Program-made: the position numbers and the translations under genes | Source: Auricularia sp. M13 | Lineage: Eukaryota > Basidiomycota > Agaricomycetes > Auriculariales > Auriculariaceae | NCBI GenBank assembly: GCA_037042915.1 | Contig: CM073199.1 | Span: 2,356,001-2,420,000 of the forward strand | Direction of reading: 5' to 3' | Length of the DNA: 64,000 nucleotides | Part shown: positions 11,246-21,900 of the stretch, in pieces | Layout: each line of letters starts with the position of its first letter | Position numbering within the stretch: the first letter of the stretch is position 1 | Notes under the pieces: model-generated | Seen by the model: the letters and a program-made list of their open reading frames with translations, nothing else | Told to the model about the DNA's origin: nothing | The model's database searches: none

Positions 11246-11368
11246 CGGGTGTTTGCAATAGAGCTGTTTCAGTTTTATTTTGCTGGGCCCTGTCGTTGCT
11301 GAGTGTTGGCTTGATTTGCCCGCTGCTCATAGCGAAGCTGGAAAACACAGACTGAGATTATATATGTG

Positions 11369-14300
11369 CTAACTGTCGTGCTCATCTATCTCTGGAATAA
11401 TCACCCTTGCAAGCTCGTTGCTCCGGTCAATAATAGCCCATCGCCCGCGGTCTTCCATGCGGCCAATTAGACACTCGATGCACGCAAGGTCAATGACTTC
11501 GACGGGTTCAAAAGAACCGTCGAAGTACTGGATGCCTGCACTGTTGGGTGCTGTCAATCCGCGACACTGCTGTACCTCCGCCAGGAGCAGAGTCTGCTTG
11601 CTTGGATGGCCGTACTGTGCCAGCGGGGGAAGCTCGAGGACAAATATACGAAGTAGTTGGCCAAAGTACGTCTTCGTGACAAAGTCTGGGTCGATGTTGC
11701 GATAGCGCGAGACGCGGTCGATGTCGAGCGAATACTGAAACAGCAGCCGTGTTCAGCTTGGTCTGGCGGCAGCGCCTGTCAAAGCGCAGCGCACCCGAAT
11801 GAAGCTTGCGTCGCGGCTGTCGTGCCGCAGCTTGACGAGACCGCGCGCGTGAATCGTGTCGCCGCCGTCGAGTCTTTTGACTTTGCCCCAAGCCTGGATG
11901 TCGCCGGGTACGAGACGCAGCAACGATTGCGCGCTGACGCCAAAGCGTGCTGACAGATGACGCGCGATCTTGTTGCGCTCCAGCGTGCTGAGCTTGCACA
12001 TCTTGGACGGCCGTTTGAGCGCTGACGAAGGGTCTGGTGAACATGTTAGATGACGTCGGCTGGGACGGCAAGTAGAGCGCACATTCCGGTACCATGTACG
12101 CGCCGCGCTGCACGAGAGCAGCAGAGGTATCGCGCCGCGGTGTGAAATACTTGTCGAGGTCATATGCGAGTCGGATTTGCCATATCCTCGCCAGGTCTGC
12201 GGAATAGTTGTCAATGCTCGTGTATGGATACTTGCGCGAACGAATGGCCGGCCGAAGTGAGGAGCAGAAGCGCTCCATGACGAACGACCAGTACCCGCCG
12301 ACGGGCCCCATCGCAACGATGCTGTCTGCTATGTGGAGCAGCGCGTGCACCGTCGACACACAGGTCGACAGGCGGCTCGGATCGTTCTGGTAATAAAGTC
12401 TAAGTGCAACGTCAGTTTCTGTGGCAGCCGTGGAACACCATTACAACTCACTCTTCGTACCGCTTGACCCAGCTGATGAATCCTCCGCGGATCTCCTTCA
12501 CATCGTCCTTGGTCAGCTCGAGCTCCAGGCAGCGGCGCAGTAGGTGGACCAGTTGGATGAAATGGGTATAATACCGTTCTTCAGGGAACCGGCCGCGCAG
12601 CACGACGGGCGCAATGTGCATGGTCCAGATGCACCACGTCTCCGCGATCATGTGCGTCTTGTCCTTCGCCATGTTTGGCACACGGGCTCCGAACGCGCTG
12701 GGAATCGTGGCACCCGAAGAGCCAGTAGCCTTGCCGATCTGTTCCCAGACAGCAGATGCCAGCTCGTAGTCACCAGTCCCAACGTCAAGATCCTTGAACT
12801 TGCCCGTCCAGAGCAAGACAAGGTTGGGTATTAAGTTCAGCCAGACGAGATGCATGAACTCGACTGGAAAGGAGCGGTCGAGTCGGATGGATGGGAGCGT
12901 TGCCAGGATGGGCAAACCCTTGATGCCGTACGCAGTGGCAAGGCGATCAGCGGCTCCGCCTTCAGTCATCTCAACCTCTTGGGCCTGCCGTACCATCTCT
13001 GCATGGGGTGCGTAGTGGTAGCGCAGCGGGATCATAGGCCGGGATGTCGGGGTCCCTGTCGGGATGGTTGGAGCGGTTCAGTGGGCAGTAAAGGGCAGGT
13101 GCACGAGAACCAGGGACACGAAGACCGCGGATGTGACAGAAACGACAGGACTGTAGGCCGTTGTGGCCTTTCATGCACATCATCTTTGCGACAGCAGGCA
13201 TGTCGCCGAAACCAAGAATGAGATAGGCGCGCAGTGTAAACAAACACCTCTTGACTCCGTCGTACGATGTGACCCCGCGCGCAAGCTGCAGCAGCTCCTG
13301 CACCAGGGGGTACAGGAAGCTGTTCAGGTCAGTTGGCTGTTTAGGGCCCGGAATGACGCCGATGCAGATGAGGTTCTCGCTGCGGAAGCGGATTTCGGGG
13401 GAGAGGTTGTAGTTGACCAGCAGGAGCGGCCAGCACGTCTGCTTTCGCCTCTTGAACGGAGCAAAGCCGTCAGTTGAAAGGCCAAGAGCGATGTCCCGGG
13501 CATCGCAGAAGTATTTGAAGCCCAACGACTCGCCATCGATACGAACGCTCTTGCCGAGTAGCCAACGATAGTGAGTTCCATCGACGTAGTCACGCAGTAT
13601 GCCTGGCTCATGCTCTGCCGTTGCCGTTGCGCGGTAGGCCTGCCGTGTTGCTGAGCCTGTGTTGCGGTACAGCGCCGCCAGTCTTGGGGTTATAGGCAAG
13701 TAGACAAACTGTTTGGCTGGTTGCTTATGTTGATCATCGACGTAGCGAGCCTTGCAACATACGGGGCAGGCGTCAAGCTCTGCGTACTCGTTAACGAAGA
13801 GCACACAGGAATCCGCGCAGCAGTCGTATTTGTGTGGTTTGAAACCAGATAGGAAGCCCATGCGCGTCCTATTCGCCTCGTGCGACTCGACCTGGATGCC
13901 AGGAAAGTATTTCGACAGGCTATTATATGTGTCGCGTGTAACGTGTCGCTCAGTCTTGAATGCAAAGGCCCGAAGTGCCGTGAGATCGTCCGCACTGAGC
14001 CCGGACGTTACATCTGACGTGGCCACGCGCACACAGGTTAGTGCACTGCTCGCTTCCAACGTTAGCAACATACGCTCACCTAGGTCTGCAAGCTCCCGCT
14101 CGAACTCTTCACCCAGTCTCTCCCATGCAGTAATATCGTCCTCGGCATCCGCAAAGAGATCATCGCCGTGCAGGGACTCTTCTGCGCTCAAAAAGTCGGA
14201 CTCGTCGCTGCTGGTGCGCAAGGCAGGATCCTCTTCTTTGGCATCACTGACAGTAGGCTGCATAGCACGGCGCTGGGCAGCCGTAAATGTTCGGAGCGGC

Positions 14301-14785
14301 ACGCTGCTATGGGCATCGGAATCGTCTCCTGAATCGGCGCCGGCAACGCCGGCTCCTGCGCCTGGTTGCTCTATGCTGTCGGGCTGTGCTACTTCGGCGT
14401 CTGGTTGTGCTGTTTCTGTGTCGATGTCCATGGCCTGAGCAGTGTTGGACGCTATATCTTCGTCTGGCTGGAGCTCGGATTGGACGGTGCCCGCGGTCTG
14501 TTCGTGCGCCGACCCATGCCGTGGTGAGTCCGTGGTGGATTTGGCGCTCTTTCGTGGTCTAGTGGCTGCTCGGGGACTGCTCAGGCGCTTCCCTGCCCGC
14601 TTCGTTGCTGGACGGGCTGTGGGTGGCGGAACAAAGGCGGCTTCGGGCTGGTGGAGTTCTGCGCCTGCCTGCGCAACGCGCACGTTCTGAGCTGCCAGCT
14701 TTGCGTTCCAGTGCCGTCGTTCGGTCATGTCGGATACCATTTGCCCACAGCTGCAGTCGCAGCGGTGAAGCTCGCCCTTGGCCAT
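11369..14785 (-). pseudogene. tnp2: Tnp2-like transposase of the EnSpm element (one frameshift)
   Basis: Starts MAKGELHRCDCSCGQMVS with a CxCxC zinc-type motif and an acidic Pro/Ala-rich region. The core includes YDCCADSCVLFVNEY, CPVCCKARY, STDGFAPFKRRKQTCWPLLL, CIGVIPGPKQPTDLNSFLYP and MKGHNGLQSCRFCHIRG, all typical of mushroom Tnp2 (Transposase_21) proteins. It continues after a one-base frameshift near 13025 (LPLRT to HAEMVRQ). An intron follows at the KRYEE end (near 12452), then LYYQNDPSRLSTCVSTVHAL, QAWGKVKRLDGGDTIHARGL, an intron near 11800-11735 and a final exon ending HDS at 11369. Apart from the frameshift the gene is close to full length, so the element is recent. Confidence 0.85.
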
Positions 14786-15300
14786 GGCTGCTCCGGGAAC
14801 TCTCTGCTCTGGCGTTGGTTCGGCCCTTCTCGCAGATATTCATTGATGCACACCTGGGATTATTGTGTTCCCAGTGCTCACAGACGCTCAGGGTCCTTGA
14901 CGCCGTCGAGGACGGTGCGGTTGCGATCAGGAGATAAGGGCTAGTATATTCGATCCCGTCTCTTGGCTGTTGTCAGCCGCCGGCCAGCTACGCAATCCTC
15001 TGGTCTCATACGGAGATTTCCACCGATTCCTAAGTCACATGACGTCTCCGGCTCGGTATATCCCTAAGTTTGCTCGATAAACAGTTGGGGATTATAAGGC
15101 GACGGGGCGCTCGCCGGTTTCTCCCAAGTCCCCAGCCCATTCTCCTCAGCCAGCACCGCCGTCTACGTCTCACTCACAGCTCTCTCGAACACTCGCGCTA
15201 CATATTACTCCTACCACCACACGCCTGCACAACTCAGGTCTTCAGCCTTTTGCACCTGTCGCCGCCGCTGCTGCTGCTGACGTCCTCCTCCAGATTTACC

Positions 15301-16019
15301 ATGACCGTTGTCAAGCCCAACACAAAGAAGAACAACACTGCGGCTGCAAAGAAACGCGCTGACAAGGAGAACCAGGCGCGCGAGGCTCTTTTCCGGCAAG
15401 AAGCAGAGGGTTCGTTGTTGCAGCTTTTGACTGCTGTCGCTAACAACTGTGCAGCCGAAATTGCCCGACAGGCAGCTCGCATTCTCGAGCTGGAGGAGGA
15501 GCGTCGTGTAGCACTCCAGAACGTCAACAACGCCGTCCAGGAAGAGCTCGACAATGACAACATCCGTATCGCAGCGCAGGCGACGGTTACGTGTTGCGCA
15601 CTGAAATGAAGCTCGACAACAACATCAAGCTATACAAACGCATTCAGGTGTGTCGGCTTCGTCCATGTCCTCTCACAATATCATATACTCATATCTTTTG
15701 CAGAGGACCGTTCGCCGCTGCGTCGACAAGGCTGGCCCCGACGAGCGCAAGGGGATCCGCGGTCAGGACACGCAGAGGCTGTCCAACGTGTACAAGGCGG
15801 TGAGTCTGGTTACGCCTGCATCATCCAATTGATGGCTGACGGTGCTACGGACAGGCACGCGAGCTTCAGCCCCGCCTCAAGCGTTATCTCAACGACTGGG
15901 CAACCGCGGAAATGGTCAAAATGCTCCTTCGCAACCGTCGTCAGTATACAGCCCGTCGCACGCGCGAGGAATCGCCCGATATCGATGTCGCAATGGAGGG
16001 AATGCAGCTCGACGACTAG
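15301..16019 (+). CDS. Small coiled-coil protein encoded in the EnSpm element (unknown function)
   Basis: The start ATG at 15301 opens MTVVKPNTKKNNTAAAKKR, then a helical, heptad-like region ending ILELEEERRVALQNV. After an apparent frame change near 15585 the product continues GYVLRTEMKLDNNIKLYKR. Introns 15648-15703 and 15800-15854 then lead to NDWATAEMVKMLLRNRR and the stop at 16017-16019. The block R.(V/D).AG ... R..P.L..Y.NDWAT..(I/M)(V/A)K..L.NRR is one I know from many uncharacterised mushroom proteins. It lies opposite to and divergent from the transposase, so it may be the second gene of the element. The frame change could be a missed intron or a mutation. Confidence 0.55.
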
Positions 16020-17424
16020 TATTTGTATATTATGTATTCCGCCCTGAATAGCATTATGTTTCTCATCTTTCCTGCTGAACAATCGGAACTTGGAGTGCGG
16101 AATAATCATCCAGAGACCAGCTGAACACCATTGGGATTTCCAATCATTAAAGTCAGCCGGAGAGGGCATGATTCAATGAGGCGGAAAGAGTCTGCTACGT
16201 CATGCCGCAGGCTGAGGAACGGACCTGCTGAAGTCGTTCAAAAAGCGGGGGAGTTTCAGGCGGTATTTAGTGCCGCTAACGTGCTGACCTTCAGTTGCTT
16301 TGGCTTAAGTTCCCCACGTCTCGGCATGACATTCAGTACGGCCCGAGCGGAATTAGCGGCTGAAATTCAGCCGATTTTCTTTCTACAGTGCACGAGCAAC
16401 AGAGGACTCAGACGAGTAAGTCGGGCGAGGGAAGAACCCAGAGGCGAAGTCGAGAGAGAGAGAGATAGAGTGTGCGAGGGGCACGACTATGTTGATTTCG
16501 TAACTGGGGAACTAGATACAAAGTCGAGGGTCTTTTATACCTGGGGAGGTGATCCGATGTAATCGGAGTGTATCCTAGAGACGAAGGAGAGGGGACCTCA
16601 GATCAATAGAGATCTTCGTCATCGGCCGATAGGATGAGTAAGAGCGAGTGGGTAAGGTATCGGGGGATCGGACGAATGACGAGAGGCGAATGACTAAGAC
16701 GAGTGGAGCGAACCGGATATGAACACTATCGATACAGTAGGGACAAGGCGAGTTAGGTGAATGTATGCGAGTAAGGAGAGAAGCTAGAGATGAGAGGGAG
16801 AGGTCTAGAGGTAGAGGACGATGAGGAGAACATATCCCGAGCATATGAACACGAGGGGAGATAAGCCGGGTATTCGGGAGCTTGACCGAGTTGACCGAGT
16901 TGGCCGAGTGACGTAGAATGATGCCGAGTGATGCCGAGCGCACGTGGGGTCCGCGGACCGGGGCACGGGCGTAACAGGGTTATAGTTCCGGAAGTTCCAC
17001 TGCTGACAGTCTCCACATTAGCTCAGTTGTATATTGTGCGCGACCCTCCAAGTCTACGTTAGCGGAGAGCCGCGGGTTCGAACACGCTGAAGTCATCAAT
17101 AGCAATTTGGTAGTACCTACACACAATATAAAAGTACAGTAGAAGCAAGTAATAAGTAACACAATGTAAGTAACAGAATGTACAACTGGTACACAGTAAG
17201 AGCCCGCCGGCGGGCAAGTGGCGATAGTATTTTCTTATATATGGGCCCCCAACCAGGTCGACGTTGACCGAGCCAAATCTGAGTAGATCGGGCTGTCTGG
17301 CCCGATCCGGCCGATCATGCCAAAGGTGAATCGGTCGGGGATTTGCTTCCCAGATCTGGACTATGAGCTGCCAGACGACCAGATCGGGGTCGATTGACCT
17401 CGAGAGAGCCCGATAGGGCGTACA
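16020..17424. other. Non-coding right part of the EnSpm element, with a tRNA-like stretch
   Basis: No convincing gene. 16430-16470 is GA-rich, and 16880-16940 has repeated gaccgagttg / atgccgagtg motifs. At about 16995-17085 TTAGCTCAGTTG is followed 60 bases later by GGGTTCGAAC, which look like internal A and B boxes of a tRNA promoter. A proper cloverleaf does not form (the T stem mismatches), so this would be a decayed tRNA or tRNA-derived SINE at most. A TATA-like tatata at 17236-17241 faces the transposase side. Confidence 0.35.
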
Positions 17425-17438
17425 CACTTTTTGAGACA

Positions 17439-18010
17439 TCGGCCGAGCGAGTGCCCTGCTTGATGACGTCGAGCGTGTTGGCAGCGAGCTCAGCCTCATT
17501 CTGCAGTGCAAAGGTTGACGCAAACTGGGACGTAAAGCCTGCTTAGTTGGAGAACGGCTGCCTGCCATCCATGAGTTCAGCGGTCATGCGACCGGCCCAG
17601 GCAAGGGCGCTGCCAGACTTCATGTACGACAGGACACAGACGATCTTGGACTCGTCGTCTGGGTAATCATGCTGGTGCGCATGGAAGTACAGCCAGGCAG
17701 AGCGGAGGAAGGCCTTGCCCTTCGAGCAGTTTCCAGAAGTGCGGGGGCGGATTGGCAGATGGACGTGGGTGGCGCGCGGCACTCAGCGAACTCGGGAACA
17801 CCGCGCTGCCAACCACGCCCTGCACAACCTGTTCCGCGAGCTTTACTTTGACCTGCTCTAGAGCAGCTCGCTCGGAGCGGAGATGGGCGATCTCGTCGAG
17901 GAGCTCCTGCTCGCGTTCGTGCGACATGCCCTCGTCTGCAGTGACAGCGCCTTCGCCTTCGGACATCGTGGTAGCGCCGTACGGCATCGAGAGTGTGTTG
18001 GTGGTAAGGA
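17439..18010 (-). pseudogene. Gypsy gag, N-terminal part
   Basis: The minus frame begins MPYGATTMSEGEGAV, continues with a coiled-coil segment HEREQELLDEIAHLRSERAA, then changes frame near 17780. It then reads FLRSAWLYFHAHQHDYPDDE and YMKSGSALAWAGRMTAELMD, the typical gypsy Gag capsid motif. After an in-frame stop at 17543 it reads LQNEAELAANTLDVIKQGTR and SAD, where the EnSpm element interrupts it. The partner half is at 8453-8970. Frameshift plus stop show that the gypsy element was already dead, or died, at this locus. Confidence 0.8.
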
Positions 18011-18129
18011 AGTGATAGTCTTGTTCTACTGTCAGGGCGACGCCAGATAGCGCGGACGAGATGAGCAGAGAAAGGTGCGAGCTGCTGGGGAGCGAGCACC
18101 GGGCCAGCCACCACAACAACTCAGAGTCT

Positions 18130-18377
18130 GAAGTCCGGGGACCGCACGCGCTAGGTAGCGGGAATCCTAAGATTATGCAAATGGAATGTACAGACGCATC
18201 AGCATACCTAGGTAGCAGGAATCCTAAGAGAACAAGACTAAGGAAAACCGGTATCTACCGAGGCACAGATATCAACGAACCGGGAAAGACCGAACTGTAT
18301 AGTATCTACTCTATAACTCTAAGAGATCATCACTGGGAATATAATAGAAATAAAAGGAAATATATGGGACCCTGACA
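18130..18377 (-). repeat. Probable 5' LTR of the gypsy element
   Basis: On the minus strand the sequence starting at 18377 begins TGTCAGGGTCCCATATA and leads, after about 250 bases, to the gag leader. TG start, AT-rich promoter-like composition and position directly upstream of gag support an LTR. No second LTR remains for comparison, so the inner boundary (about 18130) is a guess. The A at 18377 abuts the TA of the next element. Confidence 0.45.
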
Positions 18378-18691
18378 TACTCCCCACCACGGAAAATAAC
18401 CGCCATTTTGAAATTCTTGATTTCTACTGAACTTTTGATACACTCTACCTAAGGCTGATATAAGCACATGATGCTTGGGCTTGATACTTTATAATGGTGA
18501 TGTTGTCTTGATGATTGCCCCATTCAGTGATCCCAGAGAGCAAGTCGGCCGGGGAACCGGAGGACAAGTTTGAGCCTCTATAAAATCGTAAATTGCATGC
18601 ATACCTTTGCTGCTTCTGCAACATAACTTAAGTACATCCAAAATAAACATGGGTTTCATATCAGGGCTCAATGCTCCCTGGTTGTGGAAAC
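18378..18691. mobile_element. Left half of a TA-flanked inverted-repeat element interrupted by a larger transposon
   Basis: The left end TACTCCCCACCACGGAAAAT with AACCGCC is matched in inverse by GGCGG, T-run, CCGTGG, G-run, TA at 25143-25172. That gives imperfect inverted repeats of about 27 bp next to TA, as in Tc1/mariner-type elements. Without the insertion the element would be about 530 bp. No transposase is recognisable inside. An alternative is that the left purine tract is a polypurine tract next to the LTR at 18377. Confidence 0.45.
18684..18691. repeat. Left 8-bp target-site duplication (GTGGAAAC)
   Basis: GTGGAAAC at 18684-18691 is repeated exactly at 24950-24957, directly outside the 13-bp terminal inverted repeats. 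Confidence 0.9.
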
Positions 18692-18884
18692 CAAGGGGGC
18701 CTCGTCGTCAAAATCCGAAATCACGTGGCAGGGGCGGGGGGGTCAGTCTGGAGGGCTTATGAGAATTTTTTCAGGCAAGAATTTTGATGAGAAATTAGCA
18801 TTTTGACGTACCAAGTTGACCGGAACCGGGGCCGGGATGCATCCGGCGCGTTCCGTTTGCACTTTGACTGCTTATCGTGGTGCA

Positions 18885-18969
18885 GCCAAACGTGGTGCAA
18901 GGCATCCAGCGTCGCGCAGCAGCCCATGGGCTGTTGCTCGACTCAGGTTGTCTTTACACCACGTTTGGC
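18885..18969. repeat. 85-bp imperfect palindrome upstream of the transposase start
   Basis: GCCAAACGTGGTG (18885-18897) pairs with CACCACGTTTGGC (18957-18969), and the exact centre is the 14-bp palindrome CAGCCCATGGGCTG (18920-18933). The two arms are symmetric around 18927, so it is one long imperfect hairpin 30 bases before the ATG. It may be a transposase-binding or regulatory site. Confidence 0.75.
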
Positions 18970-18998
18970 GGCCGTATTTCCCTTTTCCACCCTCCTTC

Positions 18999-21900
18999 AT
19001 GTCAACGGCGGCGACCATCGCGCGCAAGGGCGTCAGCGTCCAGATTGCGCCTGACGGCACAGAGCATGAGGTCTGCAGTCTCTTTTCGTCTTACATCTGT
19101 TCCTAATAGTACTCTAGTTCAACACAAGCTCAGTCTGGGACTGTGAATGCGGTATGCAGGTCAAGGTCGGCACTGGCGGGTTTGGCAACCTCGACCAGCA
19201 TCTCGCCTCGGCCGACCATGCGCGCCGCCTCAAGCGGAAGTCCAAGATACCTGCTGTACGGAAGCTGAAGGACGCATCGATATCTGCGTTCTTCAAACCC
19301 AAGGCCGCGCCGCTAGCTGCTCCAGTGCCTCCTCGGCCGCTGACAGGCCCATCCACCGCCACCCTTGTTTCCGATGAGCCAGCTTTGGCCTCAGAGTTCC
19401 GCCAGCACTCTTCACCGCCAATGCAACCTGCTTCCACCGTGCCCGTCGCTCTGCCAGTCTCGTTTCCCACACCCAAGGCATCAACTTCTCCTCTAATCTC
19501 AGACTTCTGAGCCGCAATTCGTCGTCTCCCGGCGTCCGTTCCTGAGGCAACCGTGCTAGACACCCTTGCGTCGTTTGCCACGGTTCCAGACTTCGCTCCA
19601 GACATCAAGTCCAATTCCACCGCAAAGGAGGAGTTGTGGGAGTCTGTCGATGCCGCGCTCAACCGCAATTTCGGTGGCGACTGCTCGCCCGAACAGATAA
19701 TGGCGCTCATTCGGCGCGGTGCTCTTGGTATCGATGCCCTGTGTGACTGGATTGAAGCCCACATCATCGACGCTGGAATAGACGAGTGTCTGTTTGTCGG
19801 AAAGGTGACGCGCGTCATCTCTGCCGTCGACAAGCTGTACGTCCGATCTCGAGAGCCTGTGCATAGACTGCTTACTCAACTTGTCTGTAGATGCTCTGCG
19901 GAATCTTCACCTGCGGTTCTGCCACCTGCCCCGCCCAGGCAATTCCTTCGCCGTTCGGAGAGCCCGTCCAGCAGCGTTATCGACCTCACGGGTGACGATC
20001 CAAGCCCCGCATCTAGCAGCAACCCTGAACCTTCAGATTTGCGCCTCAAAAATGTAGCAGCATTAACGCCATGCCCTGTCGTAAAGATGAAATGCTATGG
20101 ACTTCCTGTCGACCTTGGACCTGATCGGCTTGGCGGTCCCGCGTATCCTTGGGGCATGGATCTGAGCCGCCGATATCCATGGCGGGGAAATGCGGTGGAT
20201 GGAAAGATTTATATCCAATCTGTCGCATGCCAGGAGTTAGCCACTTCCCCTCCGTGTGACGACTGTGCGTCTCTCCGCCAGCGGCCGCTAGTTGTCAACG
20301 TCATGGAGCGCATGCTTCACGGTGTTTCCGCATTCACAAATACCTTGTTCCTCAGTTGGGAAAATATGTATGATTCCAATGGCCGATTACGTGCGGAGAA
20401 CAACAAGCATAAGCTTGGAGCGCTCGCGCTCGCGCGAAAGCTGACCAACGTCGCTTCGACTGTCGATAACCATAAGCGGCTGGTTTGGGCAATTGCCAAT
20501 GGTGTGTTATTTCGAATCAGTGTATTCCACGACTCAACCGTGCGCAGATGACATCCCGCGTCTCTCGGTTGTAGTGCGAGTTGCTTTAAACAACAAGCGC
20601 GGTGTTCGTGGCATTCTGCGACAGGTTGAGAAGGCTGCTATGCAAGTCTACCGCGCGCGAAGCTATACAGCCACGGACTATGCGCTGGCCACTCTCTTCT
20701 ATCGCCTTGGGGGGAAATCCGTCGCATCTCTCGCATTACTTGCATGCGGTCTGCCATCGCCGGAGTCCATTCGTCGCCATTCGCAAGTTCCAGCTGTCCG
20801 AGTATCTGCTGGTTATCCGACTGCCGTCGACATTGCGTACAACATCGATGCCATGTATCCAGAGGGGATACCACCACCGTCAAATGGCAGAAAGACCGGT
20901 GTCGTCCTAATGCTGGATGAGTGCAAGGTAGAGAAACGCTTGCGATGGGAGCCATCTATGAACCTCATTTTGGGGACATGCCGCGAGCACTCGACGCACC
21001 TCGATCTTACTTTCAGAAATATTGACAACGCGCTCGCCGTCGCTGCTAGCTTGAAGCAGCATACCGTGCACCTAGCCACAGAGGTACGTCGCTCATTACT
21101 TGTTCCCGGCATTTCTGACCATGCAATAGATGACTGTTGCCGCGCTGGGCCCTCTCGTTCGAAGCTCTCGCGAGAATATCGCCCGTCCGATCCACATCTC
21201 CGGCTCCTGCAAGAGCGAAGACGCTGCCGCGCAAGCTGTCCTTATACGCACGCTCATTGAGACAGCTTCGTCGCATCCTAAGTTGCAGCACACAGAGATT
21301 TATTCCATCGCAACCGACGGGGAAGCCAAACGCGGCAAGGCCCTGGTTCCCCTCACGCTCTCCCAGTCCTTGCCAACAACTTCGCCGATTTACCCTGTCC
21401 TCAGCAAACTTCCACTTTTCAATACACTCTGTGGGCCAAAGTTAATGACGCTGAGCAAGGATCCGAAGCATGTGTTCAAGCGCATGCGCAGCGGCCTCCT
21501 CCGCTGCGCCGGCATCTCCGTTGGTCGGATTATCATTACACCTGCTCTCCTAAAGCAGCATCTCCTCCACGCTGGCCTCACCCCGGAACATGCTGCATGT
21601 ATCACCGATCCGTCCGCTTCTACCTTGCACGATGGGCTGCGGAAGCAGCTGCAGCGGCACCTCGTGGGCAATGGGTTTACCGAATCACGCATCAAGTCGC
21701 TGCTGAACCCGAATGATAAGCAGGACGTACCGATGGCCTACTCACTCCTCGTCGCAATCATGAAGCTGCCAGAACCCGACCCGACCGTGGACAGCGTCCA
21801 GTGGGTGAAGGTTCGGCGTGCTCTCAACCTGCTTGGCGCCATGTTCGGATTCTTCCTGAAGCCCTTCATAACACTGTCCATGTCTCTGTCGGAGCAGATG

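Larger units (their letters stand above)
8971..17438 (-). mobile_element. EnSpm/CMC-type (Tnp2) DNA transposon, about 8.5 kb, inserted in gypsy gag
   Basis: The left end TGTCTCAAAAAGTG (8971-8984) is the inverse of the right end CACTTTTTGAGACA (17425-17438). Just inside both ends lie clustered relatives of gatcgggc and cagatctgg, as in the subterminal repeats of CACTA elements. Outside, the gypsy gag frame rejoins cleanly. The flanks share TC (or ATC if the terminal T or A is not part of the element). It carries a Tnp2-like transposase on the minus strand, a small coiled-coil gene and a glutaminase-like fragment on the plus strand. The ends do not start with CACTA. Confidence 0.82.
3770..18377 (-). 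mobile_element. Degenerate Ty3/gypsy element split by two insertions
   Basis: Its pieces are LTR and gag N-terminus (18377-17439), gag C-terminus (8970-8453) and protease plus linker (4980-3840), in that order on the minus strand. Removal of the EnSpm element and the LINE (with one target copy each) restores continuous gag and gag-pol sequence. RT to 3' LTR is missing. Confidence 0.75.

Noticed and set aside
17059-17568. Minus-strand frame of 169 codons across the EnSpm end and gag
   Set aside because: It crosses the element boundary and has no similarity to Gag. The real gag frame is different.
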